DNA of 8,574 nucleotides from Ignavibacteria bacterium. GTDB taxonomy: Bacteria > Bacteroidota > Ignavibacteria > Ignavibacteriales > Melioribacteraceae. Both the position numbers and the translations under genes were made by a program. The notes beneath the pieces were generated by a model. The model made no database searches. It was not told the DNA's origin and was given only the letters and a program-made list of their open reading frames with translations. Positions 1-6,884 of the stretch are shown piece by piece. The stretch's first letter is position 1. Each line of letters starts with the position of its first letter. The stretch covers positions 1 through 8,574 of the forward strand of contig DAIEQT010000091.1 of assembly GCA_027347545.1 (NCBI GenBank). The letters run 5' to 3'.

Positions 1-1068
1 TGTATGACACGAATTACATTTCACAGTTGTGTGCGAACCAAGCAATGGAAACTTTGTTGTACTGTGATTGAAATTTATTGTTTTCCAATCTACAGGTGAA
101 TGGCATTGCTTACAGTCCTGTGGATAATTCTGTGCGCTATGATTTGGCGCCGAAGCAAATTTTGCTTGATGACACGATACACATTCTGTCGGTGTTCCGG
201 CAAATACTGAAGTATGACAATCATTACATTTTACTGTTGTATGAGAACCAACTAACGGGAATTTTGTAGTTGCATGATTAAATGTAACAGTTTTCCAATC
301 AGTTGTGTTATGGCATTGTTCGCACGTTTGAGGGTAACCTTGCGCTACGTGGTTTGGTGCCACTGTAAATTTAGCTTGATGACATGAATAACAAGTAGTT
401 GGTGTTCCTGCTAATGAAGTGGTATGGCATGAACTACACTTTGCTGTTGCATGTGAGCCAAGCAATGGAAACTTTGTTGTACTGTGATTGAAATTGATTG
501 TCTTCCAATCCACCGGTGTATGGCATTGCTTGCAGTCTTGTGGATAATTCTGCGAAGCATGATTTGGCGCTGCCGTATATTTTGATAGATGACACGATCC
601 ACACTCTGTCGGTGTTCCGGCAAATACTGAAGTATGACAATCATTACATTTTACTGTTGTATGAGAACCAACTAACGGGAATTTTGTAGCTGCATGATTA
701 AATGTAACTGCTTTCCAATCAGTTGTGTTATGGCATTGTTCGCACGTTTGCGGATAACCTTGCGCTACATGGTTTGGTGCCGCTGCAAACTTAGCTTGAT
801 GACACGAATAACAAGTAGTTGGTGTTCCGGTTAGTGTTGTTGTATGACACGAATTACATTTCACAGTTGTGTGCGAACCAAGCAATGGAAACTTTGTTGT
901 ACTGTGATTAAAATTGATTGTCTTCCAATCCACCGGTGTATGGCATTGCTTACAGTCTTGCGGATAGTTCTGCGACGCATGATTTGGCGCTGCCGTATAT
1001 TTTGATAGATGACACGATATACACTCTGTAGGCGTTCCGGCATATGTTGTTTGATGGCATAAATTACA
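1..1068 (-). repeat. Coding tandem array: 210-bp three-heme units in a 420-bp higher-order repeat
   Basis: Five complete 210-bp units (859-1068, 649-858, 439-648, 229-438, 19-228) and the first 18 bp of a sixth lie inside the giant cytochrome gene. Two subtypes alternate. Type A has an NYPQDCKQCH core and ends LLGSH; type B has a GYPQTCEQCH core and ends LVGSH. The higher-order period is therefore 420 bp (140 residues, 6 hemes). DNA identity is high in places: bases 185-269 match 605-689 without a difference, and 1-69 match 841-909 without a difference. Each unit has CxxCH motifs at unit positions 1, 16 and 39, and further histidines at 30, 55 and 66. The array continues past the left edge, so the copy number is unknown. 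Confidence 0.93.
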
Positions 1069-2376
1069 TGCAACAGTTGTGTGTGCGCCAATCAATGGGA
1101 ATTTTGTTAATGAGTGGTTTATTCCGCCTTGCTTTGTTCCGGCTGGATGGCAAGCGTAACAGGCCCGGCTTTGGTATGTGTAGCCATTTACACTTTGGTG
1201 TGCCTTATCTACATCTGTTTTATTGTGTTCGTGGCAATTGGTACATTCAAACGTTTTATAATTTGATTGATCCTTGTGACAATCGGAACAATTACTCCAC
1301 TCTCCTTTATGCTCGCCGGAATAAATTGGAAAATATTTTCCATCGTGATCAAAAGTAGCCGGCTTCCATGCTGTTTGAGAATGGCAGCTTGCGCAATCGG
1401 TTGAGAACTGCGCCCCTTTGTGGTTTGGATTTACAGCAGCATCATACTTTTGCTGATGACAGCTTACGCATTCTCTTGCTGTTTGATTGTATCCTGTTGA
1501 GTGACATTTGCTGCAATCATTTCTGATCGTATTGTGAGCTCCTACCAGAGGATATTTTAGATCATGATTAGCAAACGTTGCCGGCTTCCATCCACCTGCG
1601 CTAACGGAATGACACTGTTTACAATCTTTTGCAAAATTTAATACTACGTGATTTGGTGATGTAGTAGATTCATATTTCTTTTGATGGCACGAATAACAAT
1701 CCTGAGAAAGCCCTTTATAGCTTCCTTTTGTGTGACAAGAAAAACAATCTGAAATATTATGCGCTCCAGTTAAAGGGAAGAAATCATGAATGATGGAAGT
1801 TGCCGACCAGCTTGCCGCAGTAAAATTATGACACTGCTGGCAGTCAGTTGAGAATTTTGCTTGTATATGATTTGGATCTTTCGTTGCATTATAATTAGAA
1901 ATATGGCAATCGTAGCATCTTATCCCAAGAGGCTCAAATTTTAAACTGGAAGCCGCCTTATGGCATTGCCGGCAATCAGCTTTAGCATGATTACCGAGTA
2001 ACGGAAATTTTCCGGTGCGGTGAAGATCGGTTATGTTTTCAATTATCCAAGTTTTGTTATTGTGGCACCGGGCGCAATTTTTTCCAACTGTGTTTGTATG
2101 AATATCCGTATGGCAATCGGAACAATTTGCTTTTCCTTTGCTTTCGCTAAATACTAAACTACTATGGCAAGTCCTGCATTGAACTGTTTGATGCTGGCCC
2201 TTCAGCTCAAATCCTGTTTCACTATGATTAAACAGAATTTTAGAAGGTATCACAGTCCATCCATCAACAGTATGGCAATCTTGGCAATCGCGCTTGAATT
2301 TATCTCCGTGCGGAGATTGTGCGTTGCAGAGAGAAACCGACAACATTAAAATTACTATGAATGACAGAGGGCGCAT
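1..2376 (-). CDS. Giant repeat-built multiheme c-type cytochrome (3' end outside window)
   Basis: The frame opens at the ATG at 2376 and stays open to base 1, giving 792 residues with no stop, so the C-terminus is missing. Residues 1-19 form a signal peptide (hydrophobic 5-17, cleavage after CNA), so the protein is exported. I count 32 CxxCH heme-binding motifs, the first at residue 31 and the last at 787. Hemes 1-4 (residues 31-105) form an irregular head. From residue 135 the protein is made of three-heme repeats beginning at 135, 211, 288, 363, 437, 507, 577, 647, 717 and 787; the last six starts are exactly 70 residues apart. Typical repeats end with Phe-Asn-His and Leu-x-Gly-Ser-His just before the next CxxC, supplying likely distal heme ligands. 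The start overlaps the end of the 20-heme cytochrome gene by 22 bp, and GGAGAGG lies 4 nt upstream. The predicted role is long-range electron transfer in the periplasm or at the cell surface. Acceptor and final length are unknown. The cytochrome call is very sure; the function is inferred. Confidence 0.93.
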   Translation of the reverse strand, partial: MRPLSFIVILMLSVSLCNAQSPHGDKFKRDCQDCHTVDGWTVIPSKILFNHSETGFELKGQHQTVQCRTCHSSLVFSESKGKANCSDCHTDIHTNTVGKNCARCHNNKTWIIENITDLHRTGKFPLLGNHAKADCRQCHKAASSLKFEPLGIRCYDCHISNYNATKDPNHIQAKFSTDCQQCHNFTAASWSATSIIHDFFPLTGAHNISDCFSCHTKGSYKGLSQDCYSCHQKKYESTTSPNHVVLNFAKDCKQCHSVSAGGWKPATFANHDLKYPLVGAHNTIRNDCSKCHSTGYNQTARECVSCHQQKYDAAVNPNHKGAQFSTDCASCHSQTAWKPATFDHDGKYFPIYSGEHKGEWSNCSDCHKDQSNYKTFECTNCHEHNKTDVDKAHQSVNGYTYQSRACYACHPAGTKQGGINHSLTKFPLIGAHTTVACNLCHQTTYAGTPTECISCHLSKYTAAPNHASQNYPQDCKQCHTPVDWKTINFNHSTTKFPLLGSHTTVKCNSCHTTTLTGTPTTCYSCHQAKFAAAPNHVAQGYPQTCEQCHNTTDWKAVTFNHAATKFPLVGSHTTVKCNDCHTSVFAGTPTECGSCHLSKYTAAPNHASQNYPQDCKQCHTPVDWKTINFNHSTTKFPLLGSHATAKCSSCHTTSLAGTPTTCYSCHQAKFTVAPNHVAQGYPQTCEQCHNTTDWKTVTFNHATTKFPLVGSHTTVKCNDCHTSVFAGTPTECVSCHQAKFASAPNHSAQNYPQDCKQCHSPVDWKTINFNHSTTKFPLLGSHTTVKCNSCHT
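1069..1974 (-). repeat. Diverged three-heme coding repeats (older units)
   Basis: Four units of 76, 77, 75 and 74 residues start at bases 1974, 1746, 1515 and 1290. They share the layout of the 70-residue array, with three CxxCH per unit, Pro-Asn-His after the second heme in the first three, and a Gly-x-His before the next unit, but they differ in sequence and spacing. The unit at 1290-1069 is the most unusual, with a longer gap between its second and third hemes and no PNH. The gradient from diverged units near the N-terminus to near-identical units toward the left edge suggests that the array grew by recent duplication on the C-terminal side. Confidence 0.8.
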
Positions 2377-3944
2377 CTTACCTCTCCAAATTTGTACTTA
2401 ATGTATTTTCCTTTCTCATCAATCACTTGTTTATGGCAACGGCTACAGCTTACTTTAGAATGTGCCCCTTCTAATGGAAAGGATGTTTTGTTGTGATCGA
2501 ATGTTTCCAGCTTCCAATTGTTAAATTGATGACATGACTGGCATGATACAGTACCATTTTTTGTGAATTGATCGGCATGAACATCATTATGGCATTCAAG
2601 ACATTCGGTTTTCCGCTTGAAACTAATTATTACCCTATTTCCAATTTCATTACGGACATGACATTTATTACAGCTTTGTTTTTGATGATTTCCAAGCAGT
2701 AAAAATTTTGTTGTATTATGATCAAACGATACAGATTTCCACTGCTCGGTTGTGTGACAAGATTCGCATTTATTTCCCGATAGAAGTTTCTGCGGAATTG
2801 ATCCACCATGAACGTCTTTATGACAATCAGTGCATTCCTTTCTATCAATTCTGAAATTCCACTTCTCACTTTTTTTATGACAGCTCTGACATGGAATTGC
2901 AAGATGAGCTCCGGTAAGAACGAAGTTGGATTTTATATGGCGCTCAATAGTAAATGAAGTAAAAGTGAATCCATCTATGGAATGACAAACAGTGCAGTCC
3001 GCTTGTGTTCCATTTTTGGTGAATTCCCCTTGATGATAATCTGAATGACAATTGAGACACTTTTCAAATTTTGGTTTTGTATTTAGTCCGTTCTTATGAC
3101 AAGCTTTGCAATCAACATTGATGTGTTTTCCGAGCAAAGGATAATTTGTTTTGCCATGATCAAAGCTGGTCAAGTTTTTTATGGTATGAAATGATTCCGT
3201 TACGTGACAAGAACTGCACTTATCACCAAACTTTCCTTTATGAAAATCTTGATGACAAGATGTGCATAGTGAAAATTCGACTCCTTTGAACTTCTGGAAT
3301 TTCTTTTCATTTCTTGTTTCAACTGCATGGCATTTACTGCAATCAACTTTTTGATGCGCACCAGTCAAATCAAATTTTGCCGAATTATGTTTAAACTTAG
3401 ATGCCGGACGGAAAGAATCCCCCTCATGACAATTTTGGCATGCATTGCCCAAACTTCCCTGATGTGAATCTTGATGGCAGGCAACACATGTTGTCTTTAG
3501 CCCTAAAAACGTTCCTTTATTTTTCTTGTATTTCGCATCCAACATAAAATCCGGCGTGTGGCATTTGAAACAATCTGCCTGAGCATGTTTTCCGGTGAGT
3601 TGAAAACTTGTTTTTGAGTGATCAAAAGTCTTTGGATTGAAATTAACTATTCTAAATTTTCTGCCGTGATGTTCGCTATGGCATTTGATGCAATTTTTAC
3701 TTTTTACATCGGAGCTTGAGTGAAATCCTTTATTCTCTTTCTGCAGCTGAGATATTTCGGTGTGACAAGCGAGGCATTCATAAATACGAACTTGACCGCC
3801 AATGTTATGGCATTTGGTACAGTTGCTCATTCCCTCTAAATTAGAATGTGCGGTTGACAAATCCCCCGGCGAAATTTGCGCGGATACTTTTGCATACATA
3901 AATACCGCACAAAGTATTACAATTATTAGTCTTGATGTTTTAAT
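2355..3944 (-). CDS. Secreted 20-heme c-type cytochrome with probable ATT start
   Basis: The protein has 529 residues if it starts at ATT 3944, or 514 from the only in-frame ATG at 3899. I chose ATT because the 15 extra codons complete a good signal peptide: a KTSR positive end, a hydrophobic stretch, and cleavage after VSA near residue 22. A GGAGAGG site also lies exactly 4 nt before ATT, as in the next gene. The ATG at 3899 has no such site and would leave only a few residues before the cleavage point. Between the in-frame stop upstream and 3899 there is no ATG, GTG or TTG. I count 20 CxxCH motifs from residue 42 to the C-terminal CALCHS. A recurring block of Phe-Asp-His, then Phe-x-Leu-x-Gly-x-His, then CxxCH appears about six times and resembles the repeats of the giant cytochrome, so the two are paralogous in design. 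It overlaps the flavoprotein gene by 19 bp and the next cytochrome by 22 bp. The likely role is periplasmic electron carrier between membrane module and giant cytochrome, which is inferred. Confidence 0.9.
   Translation of the reverse strand: MKTSRLIIVILCAVFMYAKVSAQISPGDLSTAHSNLEGMSNCTKCHNIGGQVRIYECLACHTEISQLQKENKGFHSSSDVKSKNCIKCHSEHHGRKFRIVNFNPKTFDHSKTSFQLTGKHAQADCFKCHTPDFMLDAKYKKNKGTFLGLKTTCVACHQDSHQGSLGNACQNCHEGDSFRPASKFKHNSAKFDLTGAHQKVDCSKCHAVETRNEKKFQKFKGVEFSLCTSCHQDFHKGKFGDKCSSCHVTESFHTIKNLTSFDHGKTNYPLLGKHINVDCKACHKNGLNTKPKFEKCLNCHSDYHQGEFTKNGTQADCTVCHSIDGFTFTSFTIERHIKSNFVLTGAHLAIPCQSCHKKSEKWNFRIDRKECTDCHKDVHGGSIPQKLLSGNKCESCHTTEQWKSVSFDHNTTKFLLLGNHQKQSCNKCHVRNEIGNRVIISFKRKTECLECHNDVHADQFTKNGTVSCQSCHQFNNWKLETFDHNKTSFPLEGAHSKVSCSRCHKQVIDEKGKYIKYKFGEVRCALCHS
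2381..2387 (-). promoter_or_regulatory. Ribosome binding site of the giant cytochrome
   Basis: GGAGAGG lies 4 nt before the ATG at 2376, inside the last codons of the upstream cytochrome gene. It fixes the start and suggests translational coupling, because ribosomes finishing the upstream gene pass over this start. Confidence 0.75.
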
Positions 3945-5269
3945 ACCGCCTCTCCGTATTTTTTAGTTATTCTTATTCCGGCTTTAGATAAGAACTCGTT
4001 CGGAAGTTCGCCGCCGGCAAAAATGAAAACTAAATCGTTCTTAATTTCTTTTTCTACTGTTACACCATTTTGCTCGAACATCATTTTTACAGACTTTTCC
4101 GATATCTTAACAATGTTTGACTTGAACATGACATTTATTGTTTTCTCTTCTGTAGCTTTCTTAATGTTTTCAAAATTTTTCGGTTTGATTCTTGAGAAAG
4201 AGTCCCCTCTGTACGAAAGAGTGATAGTATTATTTCCTTCGATCAAAGCTAATGCGGTTTCAATTGCAGAGTCGCCTCCGCCAACTACAAGTACATCTTG
4301 ATTGCTTACAAATTCCGGTTCGATTAATCTGTAGGAAACTTTTTCCAAACCTTCACCTTCAACGCCTAACTTTCTAGGCGAACCGCGGCGCCCAATAGTC
4401 AGAAGAACAGAATTCGTTGTAACTGTTTTTTTATTTGTCTGAACTACAAAGTGATCTTCGTTCTTTTCGATAGAAGTAACGCGTTCGTTTTCTCGTATTG
4501 CAATATTGTTTTTAGTAAGTACTTCATCCCATAAACCAAGTAATTCAGTCTTTGTTAGTTCAGTTTTTTTAAACTTTCCATACAATGGTAAATGCATCGG
4601 TGCTGTCATAATTATTTTCTTTCTTGGGAACGAATAAACCGTACCGCCTAAACTATCTTGTTCAATTGTAATAGCTTTTAGTTTGCTCTCCTTTGCTGCA
4701 AGAGAAGCGGAGATTCCAGCTGGACCGGCGCCTATAATAACAATATCATATTCAGCTTTGGGAGAGCGGGTTAAACTTTTGCTGATGTTATCAATAGCTT
4801 GTTTACCTTGAATAACCGCATTTTTGATAAGACCCATTCCGCCAAGTTCGCCGGCAATAAAAATTCCTTTTACGTTAGTTTCAAAGTAAGGACTCACATG
4901 TGGCAGATCAACGCCTCTCTTCTCAGTACCGATTACAAGTGTAATTGCGCCAAGAGGACAAGAATGAAAACAAGCTCCGTGACCGACACAGCGCGAAGCA
5001 TGTATAGTAGCGGCTTTACCTTCGACCATACCGAGAATGTCTTTTTCCGGGCAAGAAGCAACACACGCTGCACTTCCAATGCATATATCTAAATTAACAA
5101 CCGGATGTAACGAAACCGGTTCGTGAAAACCAAGTTCTTTAGCTTTTTCAATTTTTTGTTTTACTGTTTTAGTCTGTTTCTTTCCTCTTTTGAGCTGAAA
5201 GTAAATTAAAGACACAAGCAGCAAAACAATAACTGAGTACGTGATAATATTTTCGATCAAAACTTCCAT
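3926..5269 (-). CDS. Membrane-anchored Fe-S flavoprotein oxidoreductase (NAD(P)H/FAD, thioredoxin-reductase-like)
   Basis: The 447 residues begin with one membrane helix (about 8-25) followed by a Lys-rich stretch, placing the rest in the cytoplasm. Residues 59-115 form a ferredoxin-like domain with Cys 63, 69, 73-Pro and Cys 94, 100, 104-Pro. In both motifs the usual second Cys is replaced (Ser66, His97), so the clusters may be 3Fe-4S or have a non-Cys ligand. Residues about 117-162 (VDLPHV to the GELGGMGLIKNA stretch) resemble the FAD-binding C-terminal piece of reductases, here placed ahead of the fold. A FAD Rossmann motif GAGPAG is at 180-185 and a second, NAD(P)-type motif GGGDSA at 330-335. 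The redox CxxC of true thioredoxin reductases is absent, so the protein is closer to ferredoxin-NADP reductase or YpdA-like enzymes. Its neighbours are a b-heme membrane protein 12 bp upstream and multiheme cytochromes downstream, so it probably passes electrons between NAD(P)H and that membrane chain. The exact partner and direction are inferred. Confidence 0.88.
   Translation of the reverse strand: MEVLIENIITYSVIVLLLVSLIYFQLKRGKKQTKTVKQKIEKAKELGFHEPVSLHPVVNLDICIGSAACVASCPEKDILGMVEGKAATIHASRCVGHGACFHSCPLGAITLVIGTEKRGVDLPHVSPYFETNVKGIFIAGELGGMGLIKNAVIQGKQAIDNISKSLTRSPKAEYDIVIIGAGPAGISASLAAKESKLKAITIEQDSLGGTVYSFPRKKIIMTAPMHLPLYGKFKKTELTKTELLGLWDEVLTKNNIAIRENERVTSIEKNEDHFVVQTNKKTVTTNSVLLTIGRRGSPRKLGVEGEGLEKVSYRLIEPEFVSNQDVLVVGGGDSAIETALALIEGNNTITLSYRGDSFSRIKPKNFENIKKATEEKTINVMFKSNIVKISEKSVKMMFEQNGVTVEKEIKNDLVFIFAGGELPNEFLSKAGIRITKKYGEAVLKHQD
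3949..3955 (-). promoter_or_regulatory. Ribosome binding site supporting the ATT start
   Basis: GGAGAGG is followed by CGGT and then ATT at 3944. The same heptamer with the same 4-nt spacer precedes the ATG of the downstream giant cytochrome. It lies inside the final codons of the flavoprotein gene, which fits coupled translation. Confidence 0.6.
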
Positions 5270-5281
5270 TGCTTCACTCTA

Positions 5282-6145
5282 TTAAAATATCCAGCGATAG
5301 CCGAAAGCCACGGTTACACCAATATGAATTATCATAATTATGAGCATTATAATTGCGAAGGGTAAATGAATAATATGCCAGTAGCGAAACATTTCTTGAA
5401 CCGAGTTGAGCAAACTAATTTTTCTCGAAAGAACCAGTTTGGATTTACATATAGCTGTGATTTGCTTGATTGATTTCTCAGTCAGTTTCTCATTTCTCAA
5501 TTCAATCTTAAACCCGTTAAGCAGCTTTTTATTTGCGTTGTGGTCTTTAATTGTAAGAGGAATAATTGAAAGAAGATTGGGGGACTTATAAACCTTTAAC
5601 GAAGCAAAGTATTCAAGCTTGCCTATTAATGCATCATTAAGATTAAACTCATTTTTTAATTTTTCGCCGTAAGATTGATTCAACACCTTCAATTCATCCA
5701 TCGAATATTCATTACCTCTAATTGAGCGGGGAATTTGAACATATATAAATCTTCCTATTACTCCGCTAATTGCCACAGCTACCATAGACCAAAAACTCAG
5801 GGCAACAATTCCGCCAAACTTAAGTGCTGTATGAAATAAAACCAGCACAGGACCAACACTGCATAAAAATATATGCAGTTCCAGCCAGTGTTTAATTGCT
5901 CCTAATCTTGAAAAAGATTTCAGCCTCTTTCTCATCATGTAAAGACCTACGCCAACAAGCATCATTAAGGAGCCAATTATCCCCAAGCCATGACCGATAA
6001 TTCCGCTAGGTTTTAAAATGGTGTGAACCGGGTGGAAGAAACGTTCTTCGTAAGGAGTTAAATAATAGCTATACCCGGAGTAACCTAAGTAGATAAAGGT
6101 AACAGTACCAATAAGTAAATAAATCCAGTGTTGAAGCTTTATCAT
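5282..6145 (-). CDS. Predicted di-heme b-type membrane cytochrome subunit
   Basis: I do not recognise a named family. The 287 residues show about five membrane helices (roughly 7-27, 48-70, 86-107, 112-137, 260-282) and a soluble, Lys-rich section at about 138-255 between helices 4 and 5. His91 and His105 in helix 3 are separated by 13 residues, and so are His260 and His274 in helix 5. Two such pairs on two helices are the classic arrangement for two stacked b hemes, as in cytochrome b and ferric-reductase/NOX proteins. His52 in helix 2 is a further candidate. The gene is first in the cytochrome operon, 12 bp before the Fe-S flavoprotein, so it probably carries electrons across the inner membrane between the flavoprotein and the periplasmic cytochromes. 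Quinone binding cannot be judged. A weak AGGT site lies about 6 nt before the ATG. Confidence 0.8.
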   Translation of the reverse strand: MIKLQHWIYLLIGTVTFIYLGYSGYSYYLTPYEERFFHPVHTILKPSGIIGHGLGIIGSLMMLVGVGLYMMRKRLKSFSRLGAIKHWLELHIFLCSVGPVLVLFHTALKFGGIVALSFWSMVAVAISGVIGRFIYVQIPRSIRGNEYSMDELKVLNQSYGEKLKNEFNLNDALIGKLEYFASLKVYKSPNLLSIIPLTIKDHNANKKLLNGFKIELRNEKLTEKSIKQITAICKSKLVLSRKISLLNSVQEMFRYWHIIHLPFAIIMLIIMIIHIGVTVAFGYRWIF

Positions 6146-6168
6146 TTTAACCTGATTTAATTTTTTAA

Positions 6169-6195
6169 ATAATATCCATAGATTTTGCGATTCAA
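6169..6195 (-). promoter_or_regulatory. Possible operon promoter (weak)
   Basis: On the minus strand TTGAAT (6195-6190) and TATTAT (6174-6169) are 15 bp apart, a short spacing for a sigma-70 type promoter. They lie 24 bp before the ATG of the first operon gene. The region is so AT-rich that similar matches arise by chance. The gap of 227 bp before this gene does argue that the operon has its own promoter somewhere between 6146 and 6372. I saw no gene in that gap. Confidence 0.2.
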
Positions 6196-6372
6196 GGCTT
6201 TCAATAGTAATATGAATAAATACATATGGACTTTAATTTTCAGCATAAATAACAATCACCAAATGTTTAATCCACAAACAGCAAAAACGAATTCAGTTCT
6301 TTCCCATTTGCATCAATAGATTGAACAAGTTAAAAACCTGTCAATGAACTTGTTAGAGTAAAAAAATGATTT

Positions 6373-6636
6373 TTATATTAGGCGGATTACGGGCGGTTTC
6401 CAGATTGTAAAGTAGTTTATATTTGGAGTGATTGAAATTGATTCGGCAAAAAAGTCAGAGAAAGTATTTTCATATTCAGTATCAACAGCAATCGACTCAA
6501 AATTGTGGTCTATTTGATTGTAGTGAGATATGTTCTTTGAGTTCAAGTTAGTTCTAGAATTCAAATCTTCTTTTAATTCAATGGCATCGTGAAAGCAAGC
6601 CACAATTAGAAATATGAAGAGTATATACTTTTTCAT
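6373..6636 (-). CDS. Small putative lipoprotein, unknown function
   Basis: The 87 residues start with MKK and a hydrophobic stretch (5-13) that ends in Ile-Val-Ala-Cys14, a fair lipobox, so a lipid-anchored exported peptide is likely. The rest is polar, Asn- and Glu-rich, with no motif I recognise. The reading frame stands alone: 227 bp separate it from the cytochrome operon and about 250 bp from the chemotaxis stub. There is no clear Shine-Dalgarno site. It could be a real small lipoprotein or a chance frame; the signal-like N-terminus is the only positive evidence. Confidence 0.5.
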   Translation of the reverse strand: MKKYILFIFLIVACFHDAIELKEDLNSRTNLNSKNISHYNQIDHNFESIAVDTEYENTFSDFFAESISITPNINYFTIWKPPVIRLI

Positions 6637-6640
6637 AGAG

Positions 6641-6673
6641 CAAAGGTATACAATTCCCTTTTACATAATCAAA
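6641..6673 (-). promoter_or_regulatory. Possible Bacteroidota-type promoter ahead of the small lipoprotein
   Basis: On the minus strand TTTG (6673-6670) is followed after 21 bp by TACCTTTG (6648-6641), matching the -33 TTTG and -7 TAnnTTTG pattern described for Bacteroidetes. The predicted transcript would begin almost at the ATG (6636), so it would be leaderless. That is odd and lowers confidence. Confidence 0.25.
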
Positions 6674-6786
6674 TCATACCAAAAGTCGCTTTCAGCATAA
6701 AAGGAGAATAAAATCCTCGTCTGGAAATACTAAGAGATGTTACAGAGGCTGAGGATATTTTGCTAAATAATTTTTGTAAACCTATT

Positions 6787-6842
6787 AAAAAAAACATTGC
6801 TTAAAACGGTAGGACAGCCTCTCCTATTCGGTACTAATGTTT
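6787..6842 (-). terminator. Terminator-like hairpin after the chemotaxis stub
   Basis: On the minus strand AAACATT (6842-6836) pairs with AATGTTT (6798-6792). An inner TAGGA / TCCTA stem lies between them, and a run of eight T (6794-6787) closes the structure. It starts about 42 nt after the stop of the chemotaxis-receptor stub and fits a Rho-independent terminator inherited from that gene. The stem is AT-rich with internal loops, so strength is uncertain. Confidence 0.4.
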
Positions 6843-6884
6843 AGCTAGCACTACTTTTTTTCTTCATAATCAATAAAACGCTAT

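Noticed and set aside
1..1068. CRISPR-like periodicity.
   Set aside because: The 210-bp units are coding throughout, with conserved heme motifs, and have no short repeat plus unique spacer structure.
78..1358. Open frames on both strands inside the repeat array, including paired similar 63-residue frames at 78-269 and 498-689 on the plus strand and 411-644 and 861-1091 on the minus strand.
   Set aside because: They are other-frame shadows of the cytochrome repeats; the same frame reappears because the DNA repeats. The continuous CxxCH-bearing frame explains the region.
2320..2376. Lipoprotein signal on the giant cytochrome (Cys17 after VSL).
   Set aside because: Leu before the Cys is not a normal lipobox residue, while CNA followed by Gln is a good signal peptidase I site.
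4799..5092. Plus-strand open frame of 97 residues (and similar frames at 4023-4301 and 7637-7894).
   Set aside because: They lie antisense to well-supported genes and show no signal, motif or ribosome site of their own.
3926..5269. Calling the flavoprotein a thioredoxin reductase.
   Set aside because: The redox-active CxxC pair is absent, and an Fe-S domain and membrane helix are fused at the N-terminus.
6324..6354. AACAAGTT / AACTTGTT inverted repeat as terminator of the small lipoprotein gene.
   Set aside because: The 8-bp AT-rich stem has a 15-base loop and no T run on either strand; it is probably chance or a weak structure.
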